Shown: piece by piece, positions 54,600 to 64,000 of the stretch
Numbering within the stretch: the first letter of the stretch is position 1
How the letters are laid out: every line of letters begins with the position of its first letter
DNA from: Rahnella victoriana
Lineage (GTDB): Bacteria; Pseudomonadota; Gammaproteobacteria; Enterobacterales; Enterobacteriaceae
Direction: 5' to 3'
Assembly: GCF_004330295.1 (NCBI RefSeq)
Contig: NZ_SJOJ01000014.1
Location: 1 to 64,000 of the forward strand
DNA: 64,000 nucleotides
Notes under the pieces: model-generated
Seen by the model: only the letters and a program-made list of their open reading frames with translations
Told to the model about the DNA's origin: nothing
The model's database searches: none
Translations under genes and position numbers: made by a program

Positions 54600-55577
54600 A
54601 TGATGCCTGCTTCTTTCTCTTTACTCCGCCGGATCCCGCTTGTGGCTGGCCTGCTGACCAGCCTGATCCTCAGTGGCACGGCCACCGCACAGGAAAAGGA
54701 TCCTGCGCAGTTACGCATCGCGTATCAGAAAGGATCTGTCGGACTGGTACTGGCGAAATCACACCAGTTGCTGGAAAAACGCTTCCCGGACACCAAAATC
54801 AGCTGGGTCGAATTCCCGGCCGGACCCCAAATTCTTGAAGCGCTGAACGTCGGCAGCATTGATCTGGGCGGCACCGGCGATTTACCGCCATTGTTCGCGC
54901 AGGCCGCGGGCGCTGACTTGCTGTACATCGGCTCCGAGCCTCCGAAACCAAAAGCAGAAGTGATTCTGGTCGACAGCAACAGCCCGATCAAAACGGTAGC
55001 AGATCTTAAGGGCCATAAAGTCGCTTTCCAGAAAGGCTCCAGCTCGCACAACTTATTGCTTCGTGCCCTGCAACAGGCGGGCCTGAAATTCAGCGACATT
55101 CAGCCGGTGTATCTGACGCCTGCCGATGCACGCGCCGCCTTCCAGCAGCATGACGTGGACGCCTGGGCCATCTGGGATCCGTACTATTCTGCCGCACAGG
55201 TTCAGGGGGACGTCCGGGTATTAACGGACGGTTCAACGCTGCATCAGACCGGCTCTTTCTACCTTGCGCCGAAGAAATATACCGAAGCGAATCCTCAGTT
55301 TATCAGTCAGGTTCTGGAAGTCTTGACGCAGGCGAATGCGCTGACCAAAACCGACCGTGAGCAAAGCATCAGACTGCTTTCCCAGTCGATGGGGCTGCCT
55401 GACAAAGTCGTGGCGTCTTATCTGGACCATCTGCCGGACATGCCGATCACGCCGGTCAGCAGCGAAACGGAAAAGCGCCAGCAGCAAACCGCCGACCTGT
55501 TCTATCAGAACCATATTTTACCGAAGCCGGTTGAAATCAAAGACCGCATCTGGAAACCCACCGTACAAGCGAACTGA
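54600..55577 (+). CDS. ssuA: alkanesulfonate-binding protein
   Basis: This 325-residue periplasmic protein has a signal peptide (cleavage after ATA-Q near residue 30) and the SsuA/TauA fold: LRIAYQKGSVGLVLAKSHQ and GTGDLPPLFAQAAGADLLY are the ligand-site blocks. It brings linear alkanesulfonates to the SsuBC transporter. Two ATGs are adjacent (54600 and 54603); AGGA fits the second slightly better. Confidence 0.95.
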   Translation: MMPASFSLLRRIPLVAGLLTSLILSGTATAQEKDPAQLRIAYQKGSVGLVLAKSHQLLEKRFPDTKISWVEFPAGPQILEALNVGSIDLGGTGDLPPLFAQAAGADLLYIGSEPPKPKAEVILVDSNSPIKTVADLKGHKVAFQKGSSSHNLLLRALQQAGLKFSDIQPVYLTPADARAAFQQHDVDAWAIWDPYYSAAQVQGDVRVLTDGSTLHQTGSFYLAPKKYTEANPQFISQVLEVLTQANALTKTDREQSIRLLSQSMGLPDKVVASYLDHLPDMPITPVSSETEKRQQQTADLFYQNHILPKPVEIKDRIWKPTVQAN

Positions 55578-55636
55578 ACACCCACTTAGCCGCCGCCGAG
55601 CGGTAACGAATCGCACACTTTGAGAGGAACAAAACA

Positions 55637-56791
55637 ATGAGTCTGAACGTTTTCTGGTTTTTACCTACCCACGGCGATGGCCGCTATTTAGGCACTGACG
55701 AAGGCGCACGCGTGGTTGACCACGGCTATCTTCAGCAGATTGCGCAGGCAGCGGACCGTTTAGGTTTCGGCGGCGTGCTGTTGCCGACCGGCCGTTCGTG
55801 CGAAGACTCATGGCTGGTGGCGGCGTCGCTGATTTCCGTCACCCGGCGGCTGAAGTTTCTGGTGGCATTGCGCCCGGGAATAATTTCTCCGACCCTGGCC
55901 GCACGTCAGGCGGCGACGCTTGACCGGTTGTCCGGTGGCCGCGCCCTGTTCAATCTGGTGACCGGCGGCGATCCGGCAGAACTGGCCGCAGAGGGTTTGC
56001 ACCTCAATCATAAAGAACGTTACGAAGCCTCGGCAGAATTTACCCGCATCTGGCGTCGCGTGCTGGAAGGCGAAACGGTGGATTACGCAGGCAAACACAT
56101 TCAGGTGAAAGGGGCGAGCCTGATGCACCCGCCGGTGCAGTACCCGCGCCCGCCGCTGTATTTTGGCGGATCCTCCGACGAAGCGCAGGATCTGGCCGCT
56201 GAGCAGGTTGAACTCTATCTGACCTGGGGCGAGCCACCGGCGCTGGTGAAAGAGAAAATTGAACAGGTCCGGGCCAAAGCGGCGGCGAAAGGCCGCACCG
56301 TGCGTTTCGGCATCCGTCTGCACGTGATTGTGCGTGAAACCAATGAAGAAGCCTGGCGCGCCGCCGACAAGCTGATCGCCAACGTGGATGAAGAAACTAT
56401 CCAGCGGGCGCAGGCGGCGTTTGCCAAAACCGATTCCGTCGGCCAGCACCGCATGGCAGCGTTGCACGGCGGAGACCGTAACAAACTGGAAATCAGCCCG
56501 AATCTCTGGGCGGGGATCGGTCTGGTGCGTACCGGTGCCGGCACGGCGCTGGTGGGCGATGGTCCGACCGTGGCTGCGCGTATGCAGGAATATGCCGATC
56601 TGGGCATCGACACCTTTATTTTCTCCGGCTATCCGCATCTGGAAGAAGCGTACCGCGTCAGCGAACTGTTGTTCCCGCATCTGGATCTGGCAAAACCGGA
56701 AGACGACAACACGGTGAAAAAAGCGATTTTGCCACGCGGTGAACTGGTCGCGCATGATTTTGCGACTAAACGCGCCGCCAGTCAGCACTGA
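55637..56791 (+). CDS. ssuD: FMNH2-dependent alkanesulfonate monooxygenase
   Basis: This 384-residue luciferase-like monooxygenase cleaves the C-S bond of alkanesulfonates to release sulfite, using FMNH2 from SsuE. The start [20 protein letters not shown] and [20 protein letters not shown] match E. coli SsuD, and the Cys54-region [16 protein letters not shown] carries the substrate-site residues. AGAGGAAC precedes the ATG. Confidence 0.97.
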   Translation: MSLNVFWFLPTHGDGRYLGTDEGARVVDHGYLQQIAQAADRLGFGGVLLPTGRSCEDSWLVAASLISVTRRLKFLVALRPGIISPTLAARQAATLDRLSGGRALFNLVTGGDPAELAAEGLHLNHKERYEASAEFTRIWRRVLEGETVDYAGKHIQVKGASLMHPPVQYPRPPLYFGGSSDEAQDLAAEQVELYLTWGEPPALVKEKIEQVRAKAAAKGRTVRFGIRLHVIVRETNEEAWRAADKLIANVDEETIQRAQAAFAKTDSVGQHRMAALHGGDRNKLEISPNLWAGIGLVRTGAGTALVGDGPTVAARMQEYADLGIDTFIFSGYPHLEEAYRVSELLFPHLDLAKPEDDNTVKKAILPRGELVAHDFATKRAASQH

Positions 56792-56802
56792 GGAGAGCAG
56801 AA

Positions 56803-57594
56803 ATGACAACGACACAACGCTGGCTGAATCGTGCTGCGCCGTGGGTGGTGCCGGTGGTGTTAATCGGCGGCTGGCAACTGGCCGTCGAAGCAGGCTGGTT
56901 ATCCAACCGCATTCTGCCTGCGCCAAGCGCGGTAGTCGAAGCGTTCTGGACACTGGCGAAAAGCGGCGACCTCTGGCAAAACCTGAAAATCAGCACCTTC
57001 CGCGCACTGATTGGTTTCGCGATTGGCGGCAGCCTCGGTTTACTGCTCGGCTTTATTACCGGGCTGTCACGCTGGGGCGAACGGTTGCTCGACAGCTCCC
57101 TGCAAATGCTGCGCAATATTCCACATCTGGCGCTGATCCCGCTGGTGATCCTGTGGTTCGGTATTGACGAATCCGCCAAGATTTTCCTTGTGGCGCTGGG
57201 GACGCTGTTCCCGATTTATCTCAATACCTATCACGGGATCCGCAATATCGACCGTGGCCTGCTGGAGATGTCACGCAGTTATGGCTTGTCCGGCTTCCCG
57301 CTGTTTATTCAGGTGGTGCTGCCCGGCGCATTGCCGTCGATTATGGTCGGCGTGCGCTTTGCGCTTGGATTTATGTGGCTGACGCTGATCGTGGCCGAAA
57401 CCATTTCTGCCAACTCCGGCATCGGTTATCTGGCAATGAACGCCCGCGAGTTTTTACAGACTGACGTGGTGGTGGTCGCTATCGTGCTGTACGCCATTCT
57501 GGGCAAACTCGCCGATGTCCTTGCCCGCCTGCTGGAAAGTGTCTGGCTGCGCTGGCACCCTGCTTATCAGAAAAAACAAGGAGACGCCGCATGA
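56803..57594 (+). CDS. ssuC: alkanesulfonate ABC transporter permease
   Basis: This 263-residue inner-membrane protein has about six helices and the EAA-loop ([20 protein letters not shown]) that contacts the ATPase. It belongs to the SsuC/TauC permease family. The ATG has GAGGAGAG upstream; its end overlaps ssuB by 4 bp. Confidence 0.96.
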   Translation: MTTTQRWLNRAAPWVVPVVLIGGWQLAVEAGWLSNRILPAPSAVVEAFWTLAKSGDLWQNLKISTFRALIGFAIGGSLGLLLGFITGLSRWGERLLDSSLQMLRNIPHLALIPLVILWFGIDESAKIFLVALGTLFPIYLNTYHGIRNIDRGLLEMSRSYGLSGFPLFIQVVLPGALPSIMVGVRFALGFMWLTLIVAETISANSGIGYLAMNAREFLQTDVVVVAIVLYAILGKLADVLARLLESVWLRWHPAYQKKQGDAA

Positions 57595-58373
57595 GCGCAC
57601 CCGCACGTATCCCGCAAGGCACGCCGGTAACCTTGTCCGGTATCACCAAAAAATACGGCAACCGCGCCGTGCTGAACGATATCAATCTGCGCATTCCACC
57701 CGGTCAGTTTGTGGCGGTGGTCGGGCGCAGCGGCTGTGGCAAAAGTACCCTGCTGCGTTTGCTGGCCGGTCTGGAAAAAACCACACAGGGCGAACTGCTC
57801 AGCGCCAGCGCACCCCTGAGTCAGGTGCGTGAAGATACGCGGCTGATGTTTCAGGATGACCGTCTGCTGCCGTGGAAAAAAGTAATTGATAACGTCGGCT
57901 TAGGCTTAAAAGGCAAATGGCGTGAAGCCGCGCTGGCCGCGCTGGAAGAAGTCGGGCTGGCGGATCGCGCCGACGACTGGCCGTCAGCCTTATCCGGCGG
58001 ACAGAAACAACGGGTGGCGCTGGCGCGTGCACTGATCCACCGCCCCCGTCTGCTGCTGCTGGACGAACCTCTGGGCGCACTGGATGCCCTGACGCGTATC
58101 GAAATGCAGAGCCTGATCGAGCGTTTATGGCAGCAACATGATTTTACCGTATTGCTGGTGACGCACGATGTCAGTGAGGCGGTGACGGTGGCTGACCGGG
58201 TGATCCTGATCGATCAGGGTCAGATTGGCATGGATTTAACGGTGGATTTGCCGCGCCCGCGTCGCAAAGGTTCGGCAAGACTGGCGGAACTGGAAGCGGA
58301 AGTGCTGGAACGGGTGCTGACGCCGCAAGCGTCACAGACCAGCGTGCAGGAAGCGAAACGCGCACAGCACTGA
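57591..58373 (+). CDS. ssuB: alkanesulfonate ABC transporter ATPase
   Basis: This 260-residue ATPase has Walker [20 protein letters not shown] (about 44-51), signature [17 protein letters not shown] (about 133) and Walker [17 protein letters not shown]. It energises SsuA-SsuC uptake. The start overlaps the ssuC stop (ATGA), indicating translational coupling. A bidirectional terminator follows. Confidence 0.97.
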   Translation: MSAPARIPQGTPVTLSGITKKYGNRAVLNDINLRIPPGQFVAVVGRSGCGKSTLLRLLAGLEKTTQGELLSASAPLSQVREDTRLMFQDDRLLPWKKVIDNVGLGLKGKWREAALAALEEVGLADRADDWPSALSGGQKQRVALARALIHRPRLLLLDEPLGALDALTRIEMQSLIERLWQQHDFTVLLVTHDVSEAVTVADRVILIDQGQIGMDLTVDLPRPRRKGSARLAELEAEVLERVLTPQASQTSVQEAKRAQH

Positions 58374-58390
58374 TCAGAAGTTACCGGACA

Positions 58391-58421
58391 AAAAAAGGGC
58401 GATGTCTCCATCGCCCTTTTG
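58391..58421. terminator. bidirectional terminator between ssuB and pepN
   Basis: AAAAGGGCGATG (58393-58404) pairs with CATCGCCCTTTT (58409-58420) around TCTC, a 12-bp perfect stem between convergent genes. Confidence 0.93.
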
Positions 58422-58439
58422 CTTTTCTGCTATTTACGC

Positions 58440-61055
58440 TTACGCATCTAACGCTTTGCTGATCTTCTCGAACAAATCACCGGACAGATTTTCCAGCCCT
58501 TTCAGCTGTTCCAGCGCCTGACGCATCAGCGCCTGGCGGTTCTGGTCATAGCGTTTCAGGCGGATCAGCGGCTCGATCATACGCGCAGCCACCTGCGGGT
58601 TACGGGTGTTGAGATCAGTCAGCATTTCCGTCAGGAACTGATAACCGCTGCCATCTGCCGCGTGGAAAGCGGAAGGATTCGCCGACGCAAAGGCACCGAT
58701 CAGCGAACGGACGCGGTTCGGGTTGCCCATGCTGAATGAACGGTGATTGAGCAGTGAACGGACTTTCTCAAGCACATCGGCTGCCGGGCTGGTCGCCTGC
58801 TGGATAAACCATTTATCCATGACCAGACCGTCGTGATGCCAGCGTTCATCGTAAGCCGCCATCAGCGATTCACGGCATGGCAATTGCGCCGAGACCGCAG
58901 CGGACATCGCCGCCAGAGAATCGGTCATGTTATCAGCCTGTTCGAACTGCGCTTTCACCAACTGGTCAGCCAGCGTGACATCGGCAAAGGCCAGATAATG
59001 CAGGCAGGTGTTACGCAGTGAACGTTTACCGATATCTTCGTGCACCACGCGATACGCTGGCAGACGGTTGGCGTTATACACCGCCAGGAACTCATCGGCC
59101 ATTTCAGTCGCCAGACAACGGGTAATCGCGTCATGCACTGCACTGATTGCTTCCGGATCGATAATCTCGAACAGTTCAGCAATTTCATTATCAGACGGCA
59201 GGGTCAGGATCTGCGCCGCCAGTGCCGGATCGATATTCTCATCCAGCAATACCGCACGGAACGCATCCGCCACATGCAGCGGCAGGGAAAGCGGTTGTTT
59301 CTGCTGATGACGTGCCACGTTCAGCTTGATGTAAATCGCCAGCAGACTTTGCGCCGCATCCCAGCGGGCGAAATCGTTACGGGCGTATTTCATCAGGAAG
59401 GTCAGCTGATGATCGCCCCACTTGTAATCGAGTTTCACTGGCGCGGAGAATTCACGTAATAAAGAAGGCACCGGCGGGTATTCGACATCATCAAAGACGA
59501 ACGTCTGTTCCGCTTCGGTCACGTTCAGGACATTGCTGACCGTCTGGCCGTTTTGTTTCAGCGCAATCACTTCGCCCTGCGGATCATAGAGTTCGATATC
59601 CAGCGGGATGTGCAGAGGCAGTTTCTCACTCTGATCTGGCGTTGCCGGTGTTTTCTGGCTGACCGTCAGGGTGTATTGCTGTTTCTCCACGTCATAGTCA
59701 TCACGCACGGTCAGTATTGGCGTACCGGACTGGCTGTACCAGCGGCGGAACAGAGACAGATCCACGTTGGACGCATCTTCCATCGCCTGCACGAAATCGT
59801 CACAGGTGGCGGCGCTGCCGTCATGACGCTCAAAGTACAGTTGCATCCCGGCCTGGAATTTCTCTTCGCCCAGCAATGTATGCAGCATACGGATAACTTC
59901 TGAACCCTTTTCATACACCGTCAGGGTGTAGAAGTTGTTCATTTCAATGACTTTTTCCGGACGGATCGGGTGCGCCATCGGGCTGGCATCTTCAGAGAAC
60001 TGCGCGCCACGCATCACACGGACGTTATCGATACGGTTCACCGAACGCGATCCCAGATCGGAGCTGAATTCCTGGTCACGGAAAACGGTCAGCCCTTCTT
60101 TCAGGCTCAGCTGGAACCAGTCGCGGCAGGTCACACGGTTACCGGTCCAGTTATGGAAATATTCGTGGCCGATCACCGCTTCAATACCAAGGTAATCTTT
60201 GTCGGTGGCGGTTTCGGCTTTCGCCAGCACGTATTTGGAGTTAAAGACGTTGAGGCCTTTATTTTCCATCGCACCCATGTTGAAGAAATCAACGGCGACG
60301 ATCATGAAGATGTCGAGATCGTATTCCAGATTGAAACGGGTTTCGTCCCACTTCATGGATTGTTTCAGGGATTCCATCGCCCAGCCGGCGCGGTCCAGAT
60401 TGCCGCGATCGACGAACAGTTCCAGCGCCACATCGCGGCCGGAGCGGGTTTTAAAGGAATCGCGCAGTACGTCGAAATCACCGGCGACCAGGGCAAACAG
60501 GTAGCAAGGTTTCGGGAACGGATCCTGCCATTTGATCCAGTGTTTGCCGCCTTCCAGCTCACCCTGATCAATGCGGTTACCGTTGGAGAGCAGGTACGGA
60601 TAGCGGGCTTTATCGGCCACGATGCGGGTAGTGAAACGTGCGAGCACATCCGGACGATCGAGATAATAGGTAATGTGGCGGAAACCTTCGGCTTCACACT
60701 GCGTACATAAGGCTTCACCGGAAAGATACAGGCCTTCCAGCGCGGTATTTTTGGCCGGATGGATTTCGTTCACAATCGCCAGTTCAAAGGCTTCCGGCAG
60801 ACCGGTAATTTCCAGCGCACCTTCTTTGACCTGATATTGCGGCCAGTCCTGACCGTTAATTTTGACGCTGATAAGCGTCAGATCTTCACCGTTGAGCACC
60901 AGCGGTGCGCCTTCTGCACCCTGTCGCTTGATCTGGCTGATGGCAGTCACAAGGGTCTTCTGTGCATCAAGCTCGAAATTAAGGTCAATATCCGTGATGG
61001 TGTAGTCCGGCGCACGATAATCATGGCGGAACTTGGCTTGTGGCAATTGAGTCAT
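58440..61055 (-). CDS. pepN: aminopeptidase N
   Basis: This 871-residue M1 metallopeptidase is full length. The exopeptidase motif GAMENKGLNVF lies near residue 261 and the zinc motif HEYFHNWTGNR near 297, with the second Glu 18 residues later (SLKEGLTVFRDQEF). It removes N-terminal residues from peptides in the cytoplasm. The start at 61055 matches E. coli (MTQLPQAKFRHDYRAPDYTI against MTQQPQAKYRHDYRAPDYQI). Confidence 0.97.
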   Translation of the reverse strand: MTQLPQAKFRHDYRAPDYTITDIDLNFELDAQKTLVTAISQIKRQGAEGAPLVLNGEDLTLISVKINGQDWPQYQVKEGALEITGLPEAFELAIVNEIHPAKNTALEGLYLSGEALCTQCEAEGFRHITYYLDRPDVLARFTTRIVADKARYPYLLSNGNRIDQGELEGGKHWIKWQDPFPKPCYLFALVAGDFDVLRDSFKTRSGRDVALELFVDRGNLDRAGWAMESLKQSMKWDETRFNLEYDLDIFMIVAVDFFNMGAMENKGLNVFNSKYVLAKAETATDKDYLGIEAVIGHEYFHNWTGNRVTCRDWFQLSLKEGLTVFRDQEFSSDLGSRSVNRIDNVRVMRGAQFSEDASPMAHPIRPEKVIEMNNFYTLTVYEKGSEVIRMLHTLLGEEKFQAGMQLYFERHDGSAATCDDFVQAMEDASNVDLSLFRRWYSQSGTPILTVRDDYDVEKQQYTLTVSQKTPATPDQSEKLPLHIPLDIELYDPQGEVIALKQNGQTVSNVLNVTEAEQTFVFDDVEYPPVPSLLREFSAPVKLDYKWGDHQLTFLMKYARNDFARWDAAQSLLAIYIKLNVARHQQKQPLSLPLHVADAFRAVLLDENIDPALAAQILTLPSDNEIAELFEIIDPEAISAVHDAITRCLATEMADEFLAVYNANRLPAYRVVHEDIGKRSLRNTCLHYLAFADVTLADQLVKAQFEQADNMTDSLAAMSAAVSAQLPCRESLMAAYDERWHHDGLVMDKWFIQQATSPAADVLEKVRSLLNHRSFSMGNPNRVRSLIGAFASANPSAFHAADGSGYQFLTEMLTDLNTRNPQVAARMIEPLIRLKRYDQNRQALMRQALEQLKGLENLSGDLFEKISKALDA

Positions 61056-61351
61056 AAAAAACCTTTTGACGTTTTTGTTAATCGTAATGACGTATCTCTA
61101 AACTCTAACACAGGCATCAGGAAATCCCAGATTGTTGCCGGTTTGTGAGTGCATATGCGCACCTTTCAACCAAAACACAGAAATTTCTGCAAAACGGTGT
61201 TTTTGCCCGTTCAGCGCGCAATCAGATCCCCATCACATATTTGAGCGATAAAACTGTACTTTTCATCAGGCCGGTTTGCGCAGTTTTTTATGCTCTATTT
61301 TCTTCTTCATTACATAAATTCAATATTTAAATCCGATCAGGAGTCATTAGC
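61056..61351. other. intergenic region between pepN and the MFS gene
   Basis: No gene is seen in 296 bp between divergent pepN and the leader ORF. It is AT-rich near the MFS side and should hold both promoters. Confidence 0.5.
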
Positions 61352-61378
61352 ATGATCATGAATACGACGAATCACTGA
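61352..61378 (+). CDS. possible 8-residue leader peptide before the MFS gene
   Basis: ATG at 61352 with a strong AGGAG site 9 bases upstream encodes MIMNTTNH and stops at TGA (61376-61378), whose bases overlap a GAGG that can serve the MFS gene at 61392. The MFS ATG has only this weaker, more distant site, so ribosomes ending on the leader may be needed for its translation. Confidence 0.35.
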   Translation: MIMNTTNH

Positions 61379-61391
61379 GGCTACCCCTAAA

Positions 61392-62804
61392 ATGAGTCAC
61401 ACCTGCGCCCCGGAACCGGGAATAACAGAACAAAAAACAATATATAACAATACATTATCCGCCCGCATTGATGCACTCCCGCCCTCTGCCGGACTCTGGC
61501 GATTCATCATTTTGCTCTCGCTCGGCGGCTTTTTCGAACTTTATGATCTTTTCCAGACGGGATACATAAGTTCAGGATTAATCGCAGAAAACATATTTCA
61601 TGTCGGAAGCGCCGGTGTCTTCGGTATATCCGATCAGGCGGCGTTCGCTTCTTCCACATTTTTGGGTCTTTTTTTCGGGGCCAGCCTGCTGGCGCCCAAC
61701 GCAGACCGCTTCGGAAGGCGCATGACATTTATGTTTGCCCTGGCGTGGTATGGCTGTTTTTCTCTGCTGATGGCATTTCAGAACAGCGCGGAAGGCATTA
61801 TTTTGTGCCGTTTTCTGGTCGGGATTGGCCTCGGACTGGAACTGGTGACAATAGATACCTATCTGACCGAATGGGTACCGAGCCATCTGCGCAGTCGTGC
61901 GTTTGCCTTCGCCTTCTTTATACAGTTCCTTTCCGTGCCTGCGGTTGCGCTGATGTCATGGTGGCTGGTGCCGCAAACCTTCTTCGGTCTGACCGGATGG
62001 CGTTATGTGGTGATTGCCGGGGCGCTGTGTTCGCTGATTATCTGGTTTGTACGCAAAAATTTACCTGAATCGGCCCGCTGGCTGGCACAGCAAGGACGGC
62101 ATGAAGACGCGCATCATGTGGTTACGGCGATGGAAAAACGCTGCGGCGTGACCCGCAGCCCGGCCTATGTTGCAGAAGAAAATACGGGGAATTTACCGCG
62201 CAAAGGCACATTCAGGGAGATCTGGTCACCTGAATATCGCCAGCGCACCCTGATGCTGACTGTGATGAACTTTTTCCAGGCCATTGGTTTCTTTGGATTT
62301 GGTAACTGGCTACCGGCCCTGCTTTCCGGCAAAGGCACAACGGTGACGCACAGTTTGCTGTATGCCTTCTTTATTACCCTCGCCTATCCGCTCGGATCGC
62401 TGATTTGCAGCCGCTACGCCGATAAGATCGAGAATAAATGGCAAATCGTGCTTTCATCGCTGATGACCGTGGTTTTCGGCACGCTGTTCGCCTTGCAGAA
62501 TAACCCTGTGATGCTGGTGATTTGCGGTTTCCTGATCACGTATTCCAATGCCTGGCTGACGTTCAGTTATCACGCTTACCAGACAGAAGTGTTTCCGACG
62601 CATATTCGTGCGCGTGCCGTGGGCTTTTGCTATTCCTTCAGCCGGTTATCCACGGTGTTCAGCAGCATCCTGATTGGCCTGATTTTGCAGGCCGCCGGGA
62701 CACAGGGCGTTATCGCCTTCATTGTGGTCAGCATGCTGATCGTGATGCTGGTGATCGGTATTTTCGGACCGAAAACCCGGGGCATCAATCTGGAAAATAT
62801 CTGA
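61392..62804 (+). CDS. MFS transporter, metabolite/proton symporter type
   Basis: This 470-residue protein has twelve membrane helices and the MFS loop 2-3 signature (APNADRFGRRMTFMF) and its repeat (SRYADKIENKWQ) in the second half. The pattern GFFELYDLFQTGY and RFLVGIGLGLELVTIDTYLTEW is that of the metabolite/proton symporter group, related to sugar porters. Substrate unknown. E. coli lacks a gene at this position between pepN and pncB. A terminator follows. Confidence 0.88.
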   Translation: MSHTCAPEPGITEQKTIYNNTLSARIDALPPSAGLWRFIILLSLGGFFELYDLFQTGYISSGLIAENIFHVGSAGVFGISDQAAFASSTFLGLFFGASLLAPNADRFGRRMTFMFALAWYGCFSLLMAFQNSAEGIILCRFLVGIGLGLELVTIDTYLTEWVPSHLRSRAFAFAFFIQFLSVPAVALMSWWLVPQTFFGLTGWRYVVIAGALCSLIIWFVRKNLPESARWLAQQGRHEDAHHVVTAMEKRCGVTRSPAYVAEENTGNLPRKGTFREIWSPEYRQRTLMLTVMNFFQAIGFFGFGNWLPALLSGKGTTVTHSLLYAFFITLAYPLGSLICSRYADKIENKWQIVLSSLMTVVFGTLFALQNNPVMLVICGFLITYSNAWLTFSYHAYQTEVFPTHIRARAVGFCYSFSRLSTVFSSILIGLILQAAGTQGVIAFIVVSMLIVMLVIGIFGPKTRGINLENI

Positions 62805-62844
62805 TCGTTTACTATCGTGAACAAACGTAGCGAATTGAACATGG

Positions 62845-62876
62845 AAAAAACGGGGTTTAATCGCCCCGTTTTTTTC
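62845..62876 (+). terminator. terminator of the MFS gene
   Basis: AACGGGG and CCCCGTT pair around an 8-base loop, with A-run before and TTTTTT after the stem. Confidence 0.88.
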
Positions 62877-63140
62877 TTTCAAATTGTCAGATTGATTAAA
62901 TGTATGTAATCAATTTGTGCTTTATTTAATCCGAAAACTCGCCTGTTTGCCTGAATTACCTGCGTTTAAGCACATTTAAGCCTCGACCATTCACAGACAA
63001 TTATGATGTGATGAGGGTTCTTTAGCGGGATAATACGGTATACTTCACAGACTTTGCTGTTTTATCCAGAACGTTTTTTTTACGGAACGGTTGTTTGTGT
63101 TCAAACACTCAGTTTCTGACGAGGATGCTGTAAACGCGCT
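62877..63140. promoter_or_regulatory. pncB upstream region with a palindrome
   Basis: No gene is seen. TGTTTG-TGTT-CAAACA (63092-63107) is a perfect inverted repeat about 33 bp before the pncB ATG. It resembles the NadR box (TGTTTA-N6-TAAACA) but its spacer is four rather than six bases. Confidence 0.35.
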
Positions 63141-64000
63141 ATGACTCCATACGCCTCCCCGATTTTGACTTCGCTGTTAGATACCGATGCCTACAAGCTT
63201 CACATGCAGCAAGCGGTCTACCATCGCTATCGCAACATCAGCGTCGTGGCCGAGTTCCGTTGCCGTGGCGATGAACTGCTGGGCGAATATGTCAGTGAAA
63301 TCCGTCAGCAAATCCAGATGATGAGTCACCTGGCGCTCACGGACGATGAGTTCATCTACCTTTCCGGCCTGCCATTCTTCACGCAGGATTACCTGAACTG
63401 GCTGAAAACTTTCCGCTACAACCCTGAGCATGTCACCGTTTCTGATCGCAACGGGCATTTACACGTGCGTATTGAAGGCCCGTGGCGCGAAGTGATTATG
63501 TGGGAAGTACCGTTGCTGGCAGTTATCAGTGAAGTGGTTCATCGCCAGCGTTCGCCGCAGGCTACCGTGCAAATGGCGGTTGACCAGCTGCGCAGGAATC
63601 TCGCCCGCTTTAAGGAACAGGCTTCAGATATTGATCTCTCTGCGTTCCGTCTGATGGATTTCGGCACCCGCCGTCGTTTCTCCGGTGCGGTTCAGGAAGC
63701 CATCGTCAGCACGCTGAAGAATGAGTTCCCTTATCTCGTCGGTACCAGCAATTATGACTTAGCACATAAACTGCAACTGACGCCGGTCGGCACTCAGGCT
63801 CATGAATGGTTCCAGGCGCATCAGCAAATCAGCCCGGTGCTGGCCAACAGTCAGCGCGCCGCCTTACAAGCGTGGCTGGATGAATATCCCGATCAGCTCG
63901 GAATAGCCCTCACCGATTGCATTACGATGGATGCGTTCCTGCGTGATTTCGGCAGTAAATTCGCCAATGCCTATCAGGGACTGCGCCACGACTCCGGGGA
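63141..64000 (+). CDS. pncB: nicotinate phosphoribosyltransferase, 3' end outside the window
   Basis: The frame is open from the ATG at 63141 to the right edge (286 codons of about 400). [20 protein letters not shown] matches E. coli PncB ([20 protein letters not shown]); the family blocks DFGTRRRFS and [20 protein letters not shown] follow. It makes nicotinate mononucleotide in NAD salvage. In E. coli it is repressed by NadR. Confidence 0.95.
   Translation, partial: MTPYASPILTSLLDTDAYKLHMQQAVYHRYRNISVVAEFRCRGDELLGEYVSEIRQQIQMMSHLALTDDEFIYLSGLPFFTQDYLNWLKTFRYNPEHVTVSDRNGHLHVRIEGPWREVIMWEVPLLAVISEVVHRQRSPQATVQMAVDQLRRNLARFKEQASDIDLSAFRLMDFGTRRRFSGAVQEAIVSTLKNEFPYLVGTSNYDLAHKLQLTPVGTQAHEWFQAHQQISPVLANSQRAALQAWLDEYPDQLGIALTDCITMDAFLRDFGSKFANAYQGLRHDSG

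Overview
The window comes from the chromosome of a gamma-proteobacterium of the order Enterobacterales. Most genes run in the order of the E. coli yccA-to-pncB stretch: serT-type tRNA, yccA, tusE, acyP, rlmI, hspQ, yccU, yccT, mgsA, helD, yccF, yccS, sxy/sulA, ompA, matP, ycbZ (lonH), fabA, rmf, pqiCBA, uup, rlmKL, ycbX, zapC, pyrD, ssuEADCB, pepN, pncB. ERIC elements and the extra genes suggest a Yersiniaceae member such as Rahnella, Ewingella or Rouxiella. The genus is an inference from memory of related proteins, not a database result.

Region 1 (1-5711) is accessory and AT-rich. It holds the 3' end of an OafA-type O-acetyltransferase, a second membrane acyltransferase, and a remnant of a serotype-converting prophage. 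The remnant carries a complete gtrA-gtrB-glucosyltransferase cassette, a short phage-like gene broken by one stop codon, a convergent scrap of a possible tail protein and a scrap of an IS3-family transposase. It is bracketed by two 180-bp copies (about 90% identical) of the sbcB promoter and first 14 codons, at 1784-1963 and 5574-5753. This looks like integration at the 5' end of sbcB by an element carrying its own sbcB-like 5' end.

Region 2 (5712-16107) has sbcB, a 400-bp cluster of palindromic repeats, the putrescine importer plaP and a compact putrescine-utilisation cluster (puuA divergent from puuD-puuR-puuB), then a small orphan gene and the nhaP2/cvrA antiporter. plaP is preceded by an upstream ORF that overlaps its start.

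Region 3 (16108-25803) is variable: osmE, a Tat-signal cupin protein, a GNAT acetyltransferase, a chemoreceptor, a three-gene ABC importer ending in an ERIC element, and an SDR gene divergent from an AraC-type regulator.

Region 4 (25828-64000) is conserved core. Two tandem tRNA-Ser(UGA) genes lead into tRNA/rRNA modification, stress, envelope and division genes. Recognisable control sites include a sigma-32 promoter before hspQ, a LexA box before sulA, FadR- and FabR-like sites before fabA, a PurR-like box before pyrD and a perfect palindrome before ssuE. The rmf gene (55 codons) sits between fabA and the pqi operon. An MFS transporter preceded by an 8-residue leader ORF separates pepN from pncB, which runs off the right edge.
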